Of a stretch of DNA of 6,265 bases, positions 1 through 5,792 are shown piece after piece. Origin of the DNA: Nostocoides sp039812405. GTDB lineage: Bacteria; Actinomycetota; Actinomycetes; Actinomycetales; Dermatophilaceae. How positions within the stretch are numbered: position 1 is the first letter of the stretch; the number at the start of each line of letters is the position of its first letter. Below the pieces are notes generated by a model that was not told the origin of the DNA, searched no databases, and saw nothing but the letters and a program-made list of their open reading frames with translations. The DNA lies in contig JBDIAL010000221.1 of the NCBI GenBank assembly GCA_039812405.1, positions 1 through 6,265 of the forward strand. Direction: 5' to 3'. The position numbers and the translations under genes are program-made.

Positions 1-75
1 CTCCCCGTCCTCATCGCCGGCTTCGCCGCCCAAGACAAACTCGTCCAAGGCCTATCCATGGGAGCCGTCCGGTGA
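1..75 (+). CDS. Carbohydrate ABC transporter permease, C-terminal end (partial)
   Basis: Only the last 24 codons are present, and the frame is open at the left edge with a TGA at 73-75. The peptide reads LPVLIAGFAAQDKLVQGLSM followed by GAVR. This matches the usual end of MalG/CUT1-type sugar permeases: a last hydrophobic helix with Pro-Val-Leu, then an Ala-Gln pair, then a (V/I)-x-G-(L/I)-(T/S)-x-G-A-(V/I)-(K/R) tail. Such proteins are inner-membrane subunits that import oligosaccharides together with a second permease, a binding protein and an ATPase. The substrate cannot be told from this fragment. Codons such as CAA, AAA, CTA and GGA are less GC-biased than those of the minus-strand genes in this window. 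The call rests on family knowledge of the tail and on one short peptide. Confidence 0.72.
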   Translation, partial: LPVLIAGFAAQDKLVQGLSMGAVR

Positions 76-136
76 CGAACTCGACGACCACTTCGAGGGC
101 GGTCAAGCTCCGCCACGAAAAGCCGAGGCCCCGAGG

Positions 137-457
137 GTGAGGAGCGGTGATATCACCGAGGCGGACAGGGCCGTTCAGGCCTTCAGGGAGAATCTGCGCC
201 GCGACATCCGTGTAGGACCCGCGAGGGTGCTGGACGACGGCTCGACTGTCGTCCCCATTCAGTACACCGTGGGAACTCGGCTGTGGACCCATGATGCGCA
301 GGTGTGGCCTCGGGGCGTGGGGGGAGATATCGAGCCCGAGACCTCCGGGATAATCGCCGCAGTGCAGGCGGACCGGATCGTCACTGTTCATCAGGAGTCC
401 GGTTCCTACGACAGTGAGCAGGTCGCGCCGTCAGTGACCGACCCGCGCGGGGATTAG
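137..457 (+). CDS. Hypothetical protein, about 106 aa, start uncertain
   Basis: I do not recognise this protein. From GTG at 137 it encodes 106 residues ending at TAG 455-457. The middle, with segments such as VLDDGSTVVPIQYTVGTRLW and SGIIAAVQADRIVTVHQ, alternates polar and beta-type hydrophobic residues and looks like a folded soluble domain. There is no signal peptide and no membrane helix. The start is poorly supported: the only purine-rich stretch (CGAGG, 132-136) touches the GTG, and the frame stays open back to the left edge with no ATG, GTG or TTG in between. It may therefore be the 3' part of a longer or broken gene that overlaps the permease end in another frame. G or C at third positions is clearly lower than in the minus-strand genes. 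The opposite strand is also open over much of this stretch (11-391), but its product is rich in Pro, Arg and Gly and looks like a shadow. Confidence 0.4.
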   Translation: MRSGDITEADRAVQAFRENLRRDIRVGPARVLDDGSTVVPIQYTVGTRLWTHDAQVWPRGVGGDIEPETSGIIAAVQADRIVTVHQESGSYDSEQVAPSVTDPRGD

Positions 458-485
458 AGGTAATAGGACACTCTCTCCCGTGCCC

Positions 486-530
486 TTCTCACCTCGAACG
501 GCCAGACACCCCGGCGGTTCGAGGTAAGAA
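486..530. terminator. Long hairpin between convergent genes, candidate bidirectional terminator
   Basis: The arms TTCTCACCTCGAAC (486-499) and GTTCGAGGTAAGAA (517-530) are complementary at 13 of 14 positions. The one mismatch is a G-U wobble in a minus-strand transcript. A further GCC/GGC pair (501-503 with 513-515) extends the stem past one G-G mismatch, leaving a 9-nt loop. It begins 28 bases after the stop of the small plus-strand gene and about 150 bases beyond the stop of the minus-strand murA-like gene. Neither side has a T-run, which is common for actinobacterial terminators but also means the role is not proven. It could instead be a protein-binding site. The rest of 458-679 shows nothing further that I can support. 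Confidence 0.45.
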
Positions 531-679
531 CACGCCGTGTCGCGGACCGCGCATACCTCGACTCGTGACGGTGAGTCCCGGCTCGACGCCCTCGTCCAGG
601 ACCGCGACCTTGACGATCACCGGGGCCCGACGCAGTCACCGAACCCAGCACTTGCCACCCGGGAAGCACCCTGCCGTCG

Positions 680-2215
680 TCAGATGTCGCGGAAGACCTC
701 GATCGTCGCGCCGAGCGCGTTGAGGCGGTCGGCGAGGTCCTCGTAGCCGCGGTTGATGACGTAGATGTTGCGCAGGATCGAGGTGCCGGGTGCGGCGAGC
801 ATGGCCAGGAGGGTGACGACCGCGGGCCGCAGCGCCGGCGGGCACATGACCTCGGCGGCCCGCCACTTGGGCGTCGGCCCCTCGACGATGACCCGGTGCG
901 GGTCGAGGAGCTGGACCTTGGCGCCGAGCTTGGTGAGGTCGGTGAGGTAGATCGCGCGGTTCTCGTAGACCCAGTCGTGGATCATCGTCGTGCCCTCGGC
1001 CTTGGCGGCGATGAGCGCGAAGAACGGCAGGTTGTCGATGTTGAGGCCCGGGAACGGCATCGGGTGGATCTTGTCGATCGGCGCGACGAGCGGGCCGGGG
1101 ATGGTCCGCAGGTCGACGAGGCGGGTCCGGCCGTTCGTCGAGGGGTACTCCTCGGTGATCTCGTACTTCATCCCCATCCCCTCGAGCGTCGCGAGCTCGA
1201 TCTCGAGGAACTCGATGGGCACCCGCTGGATCGTGATGGCGGAGTCGGTGACGACCGCGGCGGCGAGCAGGCTCATCGCCTCGATCGGGTCCTCCGACGG
1301 GGAGTAGGTCACGTCGACGTCGATGGTCCGGCGGCCCTGGACGGTGAGTGTCGTCGTGCCGATGCCCTCGATCCCGACGCCGAGCTCCTGGAGGAAGAAG
1401 CACAGGTCCTGCACCATGTAGTTGGGGGAGGCGTTGCGGATGACCGTGCGTCCCTCGTGGCGGGCCGCGGCGAGCAGGACGTTCTCGGTGACGGTGTCGC
1501 CACGCTCGGTGAGGATGATCGGCTTGGTGGGGTGGATGCCGGGGGAGACGGTGGACTCGTAGAAGCCGTGCGTGGCGTGCACCCCGAGGCCGAAGGCCTT
1601 GAGGGCCGACAGGTGCGGCTCGACGGTGCGCGACCCGAGGTCGCAGCCCCCGGCATACGGCAGCTCGAACTCGTCGAACTCGTGCAGCAGCGGACCGAGG
1701 AACATGATGACGGTCCGGGTGCGCCGGGCCGCCTCCTCGTCCATCGCTGCGAGGTCGAGGGTGGCGGGCGGGATGATCTCCAGGTCGTTGCTGTCGGGCA
1801 GCCAGCGGGTGCGCACGCCGATCGAGGTGAGGACCTCGAGGATCCGGTTGACCTCCTCGATCCGGGCGAGGTTGCGCAGCGTCGTGCGCCCCTTGTTGAG
1901 CAGCGAGGCGCACAGGAGGGCGACGGCGGCGTTCTTGCTCGTCTTGACCGGGATCGCGCCGGACAGCTGCTTGCCGCCCTCGATCCGCAGGTTCTGCGGG
2001 CGGCTGCTGCCGACCTGGACGAACTCGCTGTCGAGCGCCTCGCCGATGCGTGCGAGCATCTCCAGGCTGAGGTTCTGCTTGCCCTGCTCGATGCGGCCGA
2101 TGGCTCCCTGACTGGTGCCGAGGAGCTCCGCCAGGTCGTTCTGCGTCATGTCCTTGTGGCGACGGGCGTCGCGGATGAGGGTGCCGATCCGGGTGAGGTA
2201 GGTGTCAGCAGTCAC
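680..2215 (-). CDS. murA: XRE-family HTH domain fused to a MurA-type UDP-GlcNAc 1-carboxyvinyltransferase
   Basis: The protein has 511 residues, against roughly 420 for ordinary MurA. Residues about 7-65 form an XRE/Cro helix-turn-helix: helix 2 is TQNDLAELLG and the next segment is TSQGAIGRIEQGKQNLSLEM. From about residue 73 it has the MurA fold. MurA transfers enolpyruvate from PEP to UDP-GlcNAc, the first committed step of peptidoglycan synthesis in the cytoplasm. Expected active-site positions are present: SKNAA (K94, N95), GGCDLGSR with Cys191 at the catalytic cysteine and R196, D394 in the NIDN motif, R420 in ENR, and R463 in LRP. A cysteine, rather than the aspartate of mycobacterial MurA, predicts fosfomycin sensitivity if this is an active MurA. 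The GTG start has no good ribosome-binding site, but a -10-like TATTGT lies 7 bases upstream, which suggests a leaderless mRNA. The gene may be a second copy beside a housekeeping murA elsewhere. Whether it is enzyme, regulator or both cannot be read from sequence. Confidence 0.88.
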   Translation of the reverse strand: MTADTYLTRIGTLIRDARRHKDMTQNDLAELLGTSQGAIGRIEQGKQNLSLEMLARIGEALDSEFVQVGSSRPQNLRIEGGKQLSGAIPVKTSKNAAVALLCASLLNKGRTTLRNLARIEEVNRILEVLTSIGVRTRWLPDSNDLEIIPPATLDLAAMDEEAARRTRTVIMFLGPLLHEFDEFELPYAGGCDLGSRTVEPHLSALKAFGLGVHATHGFYESTVSPGIHPTKPIILTERGDTVTENVLLAAARHEGRTVIRNASPNYMVQDLCFFLQELGVGIEGIGTTTLTVQGRRTIDVDVTYSPSEDPIEAMSLLAAAVVTDSAITIQRVPIEFLEIELATLEGMGMKYEITEEYPSTNGRTRLVDLRTIPGPLVAPIDKIHPMPFPGLNIDNLPFFALIAAKAEGTTMIHDWVYENRAIYLTDLTKLGAKVQLLDPHRVIVEGPTPKWRAAEVMCPPALRPAVVTLLAMLAAPGTSILRNIYVINRGYEDLADRLNALGATIEVFRDI

Positions 2216-2222
2216 GCGCTCG

Positions 2223-2228
2223 ACAATA
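2223..2228 (-). promoter_or_regulatory. Candidate -10 box for a leaderless xre-murA transcript
   Basis: On the minus strand the hexamer TATTGT fits the TANNNT rule for -10 elements. It is separated by 7 bases (CGAGCGC) from the GTG start at 2215, which would place the transcription start on or next to the start codon. No convincing -35 hexamer is visible. The box lies inside the right half (minus-strand sense) of the 24-bp palindrome, so a protein bound there would block RNA polymerase. Confidence 0.5.
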
Positions 2229-2247
2229 ACTCATATATGAGTTATTG
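2224..2247. promoter_or_regulatory. Perfect 24-bp AT-rich palindrome, candidate operator of xre-murA
   Basis: The half CAATAACTCATA (2224-2235) is followed directly by its exact reverse complement TATGAGTTATTG (2236-2247). There is no spacer and no mismatch. Only 6 of the 24 bases are G or C, in a region where most sequence is far richer. It ends 8 bases before the GTG of the XRE-MurA gene and overlaps the candidate -10 box. Dimeric XRE proteins commonly bind such symmetric sites at their own promoters, so self-regulation is the simplest inference. The symmetry is directly visible; the binding protein is inferred. Confidence 0.7.
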
Positions 2248-2279
2248 CCACATCGCGACACGCGGTGGGGGGTGGTAAG

Positions 2280-2356
2280 GGTATGCTCTGCGTCCGGTTT
2301 GTCCTGGTTGCTGCACCATGCATCACCGGCGCCATGGCATACCTCGACCGGACGCA
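2280..2356. repeat. Interleaved inverted repeats in the fadB/xre-murA spacer
   Basis: Two perfect inverted repeats overlap in a crossing order. GGTATGC (2280-2286) matches GCATACC (2337-2343), and TGCGTCCGGT (2289-2298) matches ACCGGACGCA (2347-2356). Within the 48-nt interval of the longer pair are two small hairpins, CCATG/CATGG (2316-2320 with 2333-2337) and TGGT/ACCA (2305-2308 with 2315-2318). The right end lies 6 bases past the fadB stop, so in a fadAB transcript this is the 3' UTR. It may act as a terminator or as an RNA-stabilising end. There is no T-run. It matches no riboswitch class that I recognise. Confidence 0.4.
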
Positions 2357-2362
2357 TCTCCG

Positions 2363-4516
2363 TCAGCCGACCGTCGGGACGCTCGCCACACCGGGCGGCA
2401 GGAACCGGCCGCCGAAGGCCGCCCGCGAGGCGCCCTCGCGGTCGAGCAGCGGGGTGATCCCGCCGTTCCAGAACTGGAACCCGGCCCCGGTGATCATCGC
2501 GAGGTCGAGGTCCATCGGCGTGGCCACGACACCCTCCTCGAGCATCCGGTGCGCCTCGTCGGCGATCGCCTCGAGCACCCGGCGCCGCACCTCGGCGGCC
2601 TCGAGCACCACCGGGTCCGACGGCACGGCGAGCAGCGCGGCGACCTCGGGGTCGAGGACCGGCCGGCCGCCCGTCATGACGTAGTAGCCGGGCCGGCCGG
2701 CGGCGACGACCCGGCGCAGGTCCTCCGAGACGTGGAAGCGGTCCCCGAAGGCCGCGCGGAGCGTCTCGCTGTTGTGCAGCGCGATGGCCGGCCCGACGAG
2801 CCCGAGGAGGACGAAGGGCGGCATCGGCGCGAGACCGGCCACCCCGGCGTCGGCGACCTCGATCGGCGTGCCGCCCTCGACGATCCGCCCGAACTCGCCC
2901 ATGAACCGCCCGAGCAGCCGGTTGACGACGAACGAGGGGGAGTCCGTGACGCGGATCGTCGTCTTGCGCACCGCCCGGCCCACGGCGAACGCCGTCGCGA
3001 GCGTCGCCTCGTCGGTCCGCTCGCCGGCGACGACCTCGAGCAGGGGCATGACGGCGACCGGGTTGAAGAAGTGCAGCCCGACGACCCGCTCGGGGTGCTC
3101 GAGGTCGGCGGCCATCGCGGTGATGGACAGGGAGGAGGTGTTGCTCGCGAGGACGCACGTGTCCGACACGACGGCCTCGACCTCGGCCCACACCTGCTTC
3201 TTGACCCCCAGCTCCTCGAAGACGGCCTCGATGACCAGGTCGGCGTCGGCGAAGCCGTCCTTGCTCGTCGACCCGGTGACCAGGCCCTTGAGGAACCTCG
3301 CCGTGTCGGGCGAGATGCGCCGCCTGTCGAGCAGCGTGTCGACCTCGGCGTGGACGGACCCGACGCCCTTGGCGACGCGTCCCTCGTCGAGGTCGGTCAT
3401 GACGACGGGGACGCCGAGCCGCCGGGCGACCAGGAGCGCGAGCTGGCTCGCCATGAGGCCGGCGCCGACGACGCCGACCTTCGTGACCGGGCGGGCCAGC
3501 TCCCTCGGCGGGGCGCCGGCCGGCCGCTTGGCGCGCCGGTTGACCAGGTCGAAGGCATAGAGCCCGGCCCGCAGCTCGTCGCCCATGACGAGGTCGCCGA
3601 GCGCCTCGTCCTCGGCCGCGAACGCCTCCTCGCGGCTCGCGGTCCGTGCGGCGTCCACGAGTGCGATGGCGCGGTATGCCGCGGGGGACCTCCCGGCCGT
3701 CTTGAGGTTCGCGGTGCGGGTGGCGGCCTTCGTCGCCGCGGCCCAGGCCTCCGCCTCGCCCGTGTGGTCGACGCGCTCGACGGTGACCCGCCCGCTCACG
3801 ACGGCGGCCGCCCACGCGATGGACGCCTCGAGGAAGTCGACGGGCGGGAACATCACGTCGGCGATGCCGAGCCGGAGGGCCTTGGGGCCGTTGAGCATCG
3901 TGTTGTTGGCGAGCGCGTTGTCGACGATGACGCCGTATGCCGCCTCCGGGCCGACGAGGCGCGGCAGGAGGTAGCAGCCGCCCCAGCCCGGGACGAGCCC
4001 GAGGAACACCTCGGGGAAGGCGAGCGCGGTCACCCCGGCCGAGATGGTCCGGTAGTCGCAGGCGAGGGCGAGCTCGAGGCCGCCTCCCATCACCGCGCCG
4101 TTGACGAAGGCGAAGGTCGGCACCGGGAGGTCGGCGACCGCGGCGAAGGCGGCATGCCCCGCCCGGGCGGCCGCGACGGCCTGGTCGCGGCTGGTCACCT
4201 GTGCAGCGCCGGACAGGTCGGCGCCGACGGCGAAGACGAAGGGCTTGCCGGTGAGGGCCACGGCGGCGATCTCGCCGGCCTCGGCCCGGGCCCGCAGCCC
4301 GTCGACGGCAGCCTGCAGCTCGGCGACGGACTGCGGGCCGAAGGTGCTCGGCCTCGTGTGGTCGCGTCCGTTGTCGAGGGTGAGGAGGGCGAGGGTGCCC
4401 GCATCGCCCGGCATCCGGACGTCCCGGACGAGAGCGTGGGTGACGACCTCCCCGGCGGGAGGGGCGGGAGGGGTGGCGCCGGTGGCCGGCGTCGCGGTCT
4501 CGGTGGGGGCGGTCAT
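2363..4516 (-). CDS. fadB: Multifunctional beta-oxidation protein: enoyl-CoA hydratase / 3-hydroxyacyl-CoA dehydrogenase
   Basis: The protein has 717 residues, the normal size for FadB/FadJ alpha subunits. Residues 1-22 are a loose Ala/Pro/Thr-rich lead. Residues about 25-240 are the crotonase domain, with VGADLSG (97-103) and NGAVMGGGLELALACDYR; both catalytic glutamates are present (E148 in GGGLEL, E169 in FPEVFLG). Residues about 345-525 bind NAD through VGVVGAGLMASQLAL; the third glycine of the usual GxGxxG is alanine. The dehydrogenase dyad is H482 (LHFFNP) and E494 (PLLEV), 12 residues apart as in E. coli FadB. Residues about 526-700 are the C-terminal dehydrogenase domain, opening with SFVVNRLLGRFMGE. 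It converts trans-2-enoyl-CoA to 3-ketoacyl-CoA in the cytoplasm. Its ATG overlaps the fadA stop as ATGA, with GAGG (4524-4527) 7 bases upstream inside fadA, so the two are probably made together. The frame is open upstream into fadA, but that part is a shadow. Confidence 0.95.
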   Translation of the reverse strand: MTAPTETATPATGATPPAPPAGEVVTHALVRDVRMPGDAGTLALLTLDNGRDHTRPSTFGPQSVAELQAAVDGLRARAEAGEIAAVALTGKPFVFAVGADLSGAAQVTSRDQAVAAARAGHAAFAAVADLPVPTFAFVNGAVMGGGLELALACDYRTISAGVTALAFPEVFLGLVPGWGGCYLLPRLVGPEAAYGVIVDNALANNTMLNGPKALRLGIADVMFPPVDFLEASIAWAAAVVSGRVTVERVDHTGEAEAWAAATKAATRTANLKTAGRSPAAYRAIALVDAARTASREEAFAAEDEALGDLVMGDELRAGLYAFDLVNRRAKRPAGAPPRELARPVTKVGVVGAGLMASQLALLVARRLGVPVVMTDLDEGRVAKGVGSVHAEVDTLLDRRRISPDTARFLKGLVTGSTSKDGFADADLVIEAVFEELGVKKQVWAEVEAVVSDTCVLASNTSSLSITAMAADLEHPERVVGLHFFNPVAVMPLLEVVAGERTDEATLATAFAVGRAVRKTTIRVTDSPSFVVNRLLGRFMGEFGRIVEGGTPIEVADAGVAGLAPMPPFVLLGLVGPAIALHNSETLRAAFGDRFHVSEDLRRVVAAGRPGYYVMTGGRPVLDPEVAALLAVPSDPVVLEAAEVRRRVLEAIADEAHRMLEEGVVATPMDLDLAMITGAGFQFWNGGITPLLDREGASRAAFGGRFLPPGVASVPTVG

Positions 4517-5781
4517 GCGCGGGCCTCGCTGTCCTCGTCGCTCGTCTCGACGTCCGGGTCGTCGCGGTGTGCGTCGGGGGTCGGGGGACCCTCGTGGTGC
4601 GGGTTCTCCCAGACGACACAGCCGCCCATCCCCATCCCGATGCACATCGCGGTGAGCCCGTAGCGCACCTCGGGATGCGCCTCGAACTGGCGGGCCAGCT
4701 GGGTCATGAGCCGCACGCCGGAGGAGGCGAGCGGGTGACCGGTCGCGATGGCCCCGCCGTACTCGTTGACCCGCGGGTCGTCGTCGGCGATGCCGAAGTG
4801 GTCGAGGAAGGCGAGGACCTGGACGGCGAAGGCCTCGTTGAGCTCGAAGAGCCCGATGTCCTCGATCGTGAGGCCCGCCTTGGCGAGCGCCTTCTCCGTG
4901 GCGGGCACCGGCCCGATCCCCATGAGCTCCGGCTCCACGCCGACGAACCCGAAGGACACCAGACGCATCCGGATCGGCAGGCCGAGCTCCTCCGCGGCGC
5001 TCCGCGAGGCGAGCAGGCATGCGGTGGCGCCGTCGTTGAGGCCCGCGGCGTTCCCGGCCGTCACGTGCCCGTGCGGTCGGAACGGCGTCTTGAGCACGGC
5101 GAGGTCCGCCATCGTCGTGCCGGGTCGCGGCGGCTCGTCCTCGGTGGCGAGCCCCCAGCCCTGCTCGACGCTGCGGACCGCCACCGGCGCGAGGTCGGGC
5201 TGGATCCGGTCGGACGCGTATGCCGCGGCCAGCTTGGCCTGGCTCGCGACGGCATACGCGTCGCAGCGCTCCCTGGTGATCGCGGGGAACCGGTCGTGGA
5301 GGTTCTCCGCCGTCCGTCCCATCACGAGGGCCGACTCGTCGACGAGGCGCTCGGCGACGATCCGCGGGTTGGGGTCGACGCCCTCGCCCATGGGGTGGTG
5401 ACCCATGTGCTCGACCCCGCCGGCGACGGCCACGTCGTAGGCGCCGAAGGCGATGCCCGTCGCCGTCGTCGTCACGGCGGTCATCGCGCCTGCGCACATC
5501 CGGTCGATGGAGTAGCCGGGGGTGGACGTCGGGAGCCCGGACAGGAGGGCCGCCATCCGGCCGAGGGTCAGGCCCTGGTCGCCGATCTGCGTCGTCGCGG
5601 CGATCGCCACCTCCTCGACACGCCCGGGCGGCAGCTGCGGGTTGCGGTGCAGCAGCTCGCGGATGCAGCGGATGACGAGGTCGTCGGCGCGGGTCTGGGC
5701 GTACATGCCCTTCTCGCCGGCCTTGCCGAACGGCGTGCGGACGCCGTCGACGAAGACGACCTCCTCGAGGGTGCGGGACAA
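4513..5781 (-). CDS. fadA: Acetyl-CoA C-acyltransferase (3-ketoacyl-CoA thiolase)
   Basis: This is a degradative thiolase that cleaves 3-ketoacyl-CoA with CoA, the last step of the beta-oxidation cycle, working with the FadB product just downstream. Counted from the TTG at 5781 it has 422 residues, with the nucleophile Cys96 (SIDRMCAGAMTAV), GGVEHMG (121-127), NEAFA (315-319), His349 (GGAIATGHPLASSG) and Cys380 (CIGMGMGG). All three catalytic residues are in the usual places. I prefer TTG because AAGGAG (5787-5792) sits 5 bases upstream and the product then begins MSRTLEEVVFVDGVRTPFGK, as I recall for actinobacterial relatives. An in-frame ATG at 5805 would add 8 residues but has no ribosome-binding site. 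After the usual end (GGCVVWENPHHEG) there is an extra acidic tail of about 25 residues with many Asp and Glu. The order thiolase then FadB is the reverse of E. coli fadBA. Confidence 0.93.
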   Translation of the reverse strand: MSRTLEEVVFVDGVRTPFGKAGEKGMYAQTRADDLVIRCIRELLHRNPQLPPGRVEEVAIAATTQIGDQGLTLGRMAALLSGLPTSTPGYSIDRMCAGAMTAVTTTATGIAFGAYDVAVAGGVEHMGHHPMGEGVDPNPRIVAERLVDESALVMGRTAENLHDRFPAITRERCDAYAVASQAKLAAAYASDRIQPDLAPVAVRSVEQGWGLATEDEPPRPGTTMADLAVLKTPFRPHGHVTAGNAAGLNDGATACLLASRSAAEELGLPIRMRLVSFGFVGVEPELMGIGPVPATEKALAKAGLTIEDIGLFELNEAFAVQVLAFLDHFGIADDDPRVNEYGGAIATGHPLASSGVRLMTQLARQFEAHPEVRYGLTAMCIGMGMGGCVVWENPHHEGPPTPDAHRDDPDVETSDEDSEARA

Positions 5782-5786
5782 CGGGA

Positions 5787-5792
5787 CTCCTT
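5787..5792 (-). promoter_or_regulatory. Ribosome-binding site that selects the TTG start of fadA
   Basis: On the minus strand AAGGAG is followed by 5 bases (TCCCG) and then TTG at 5781-5779. It is the strongest Shine-Dalgarno match near the gene. It lies downstream of the ATG at 5805, so it cannot serve that codon. The last base of the stop codon of an upstream mini-ORF (5792) is also the first base of this site. Confidence 0.7.

Noticed and set aside
11..391. Minus-strand frame of 126 codons opposite the small plus-strand gene
   Set aside because: The Pro/Arg/Gly-rich product looks random. The permease tail and the more protein-like frame on the plus strand argue against it, though the region is weakly supported on either strand.
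512..526. tRNA T-arm or attachment site, suggested by GGTTCGAGG
   Set aside because: No acceptor, D or anticodon stems fit around it. The bases are one arm of the 486-530 hairpin.
636..1913. Minus-strand frame of 425 codons inside the XRE-MurA gene
   Set aside because: It is an Arg/Pro/His-rich shadow in another frame, without motifs.
896..2278. Long open frame on the plus strand, about 460 codons, opposite the XRE-MurA gene
   Set aside because: It mirrors the codon bias of the real minus-strand gene. The product is rich in Arg, Glu, Asp and Gly and has no recognisable domain, while the minus strand encodes a complete enzyme.
551..2348. 12-bp direct repeat GCATACCTCGAC at 551-562 and 2337-2348, flanking the xre-murA gene
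   Set aside because: About one 12-bp match is expected by chance in a window of this size, and both copies contain the over-used GCATAC word. There is no other sign of an inserted element.
2205..4663. Very long open frames on both strands (plus 2318-4663, minus 2205-4619) over fadB
   Set aside because: They are out-of-frame shadows of a high-GC gene, dominated by Arg, Pro, Gly and Ala, with no family motifs.
4517..5497. Upstream in-frame extension of fadB giving a 1044-residue protein
   Set aside because: The extra 327 residues are the thiolase gene read out of frame. The ATG at 4516, with a ribosome-binding site and ATGA overlap, gives the normal FadB length.
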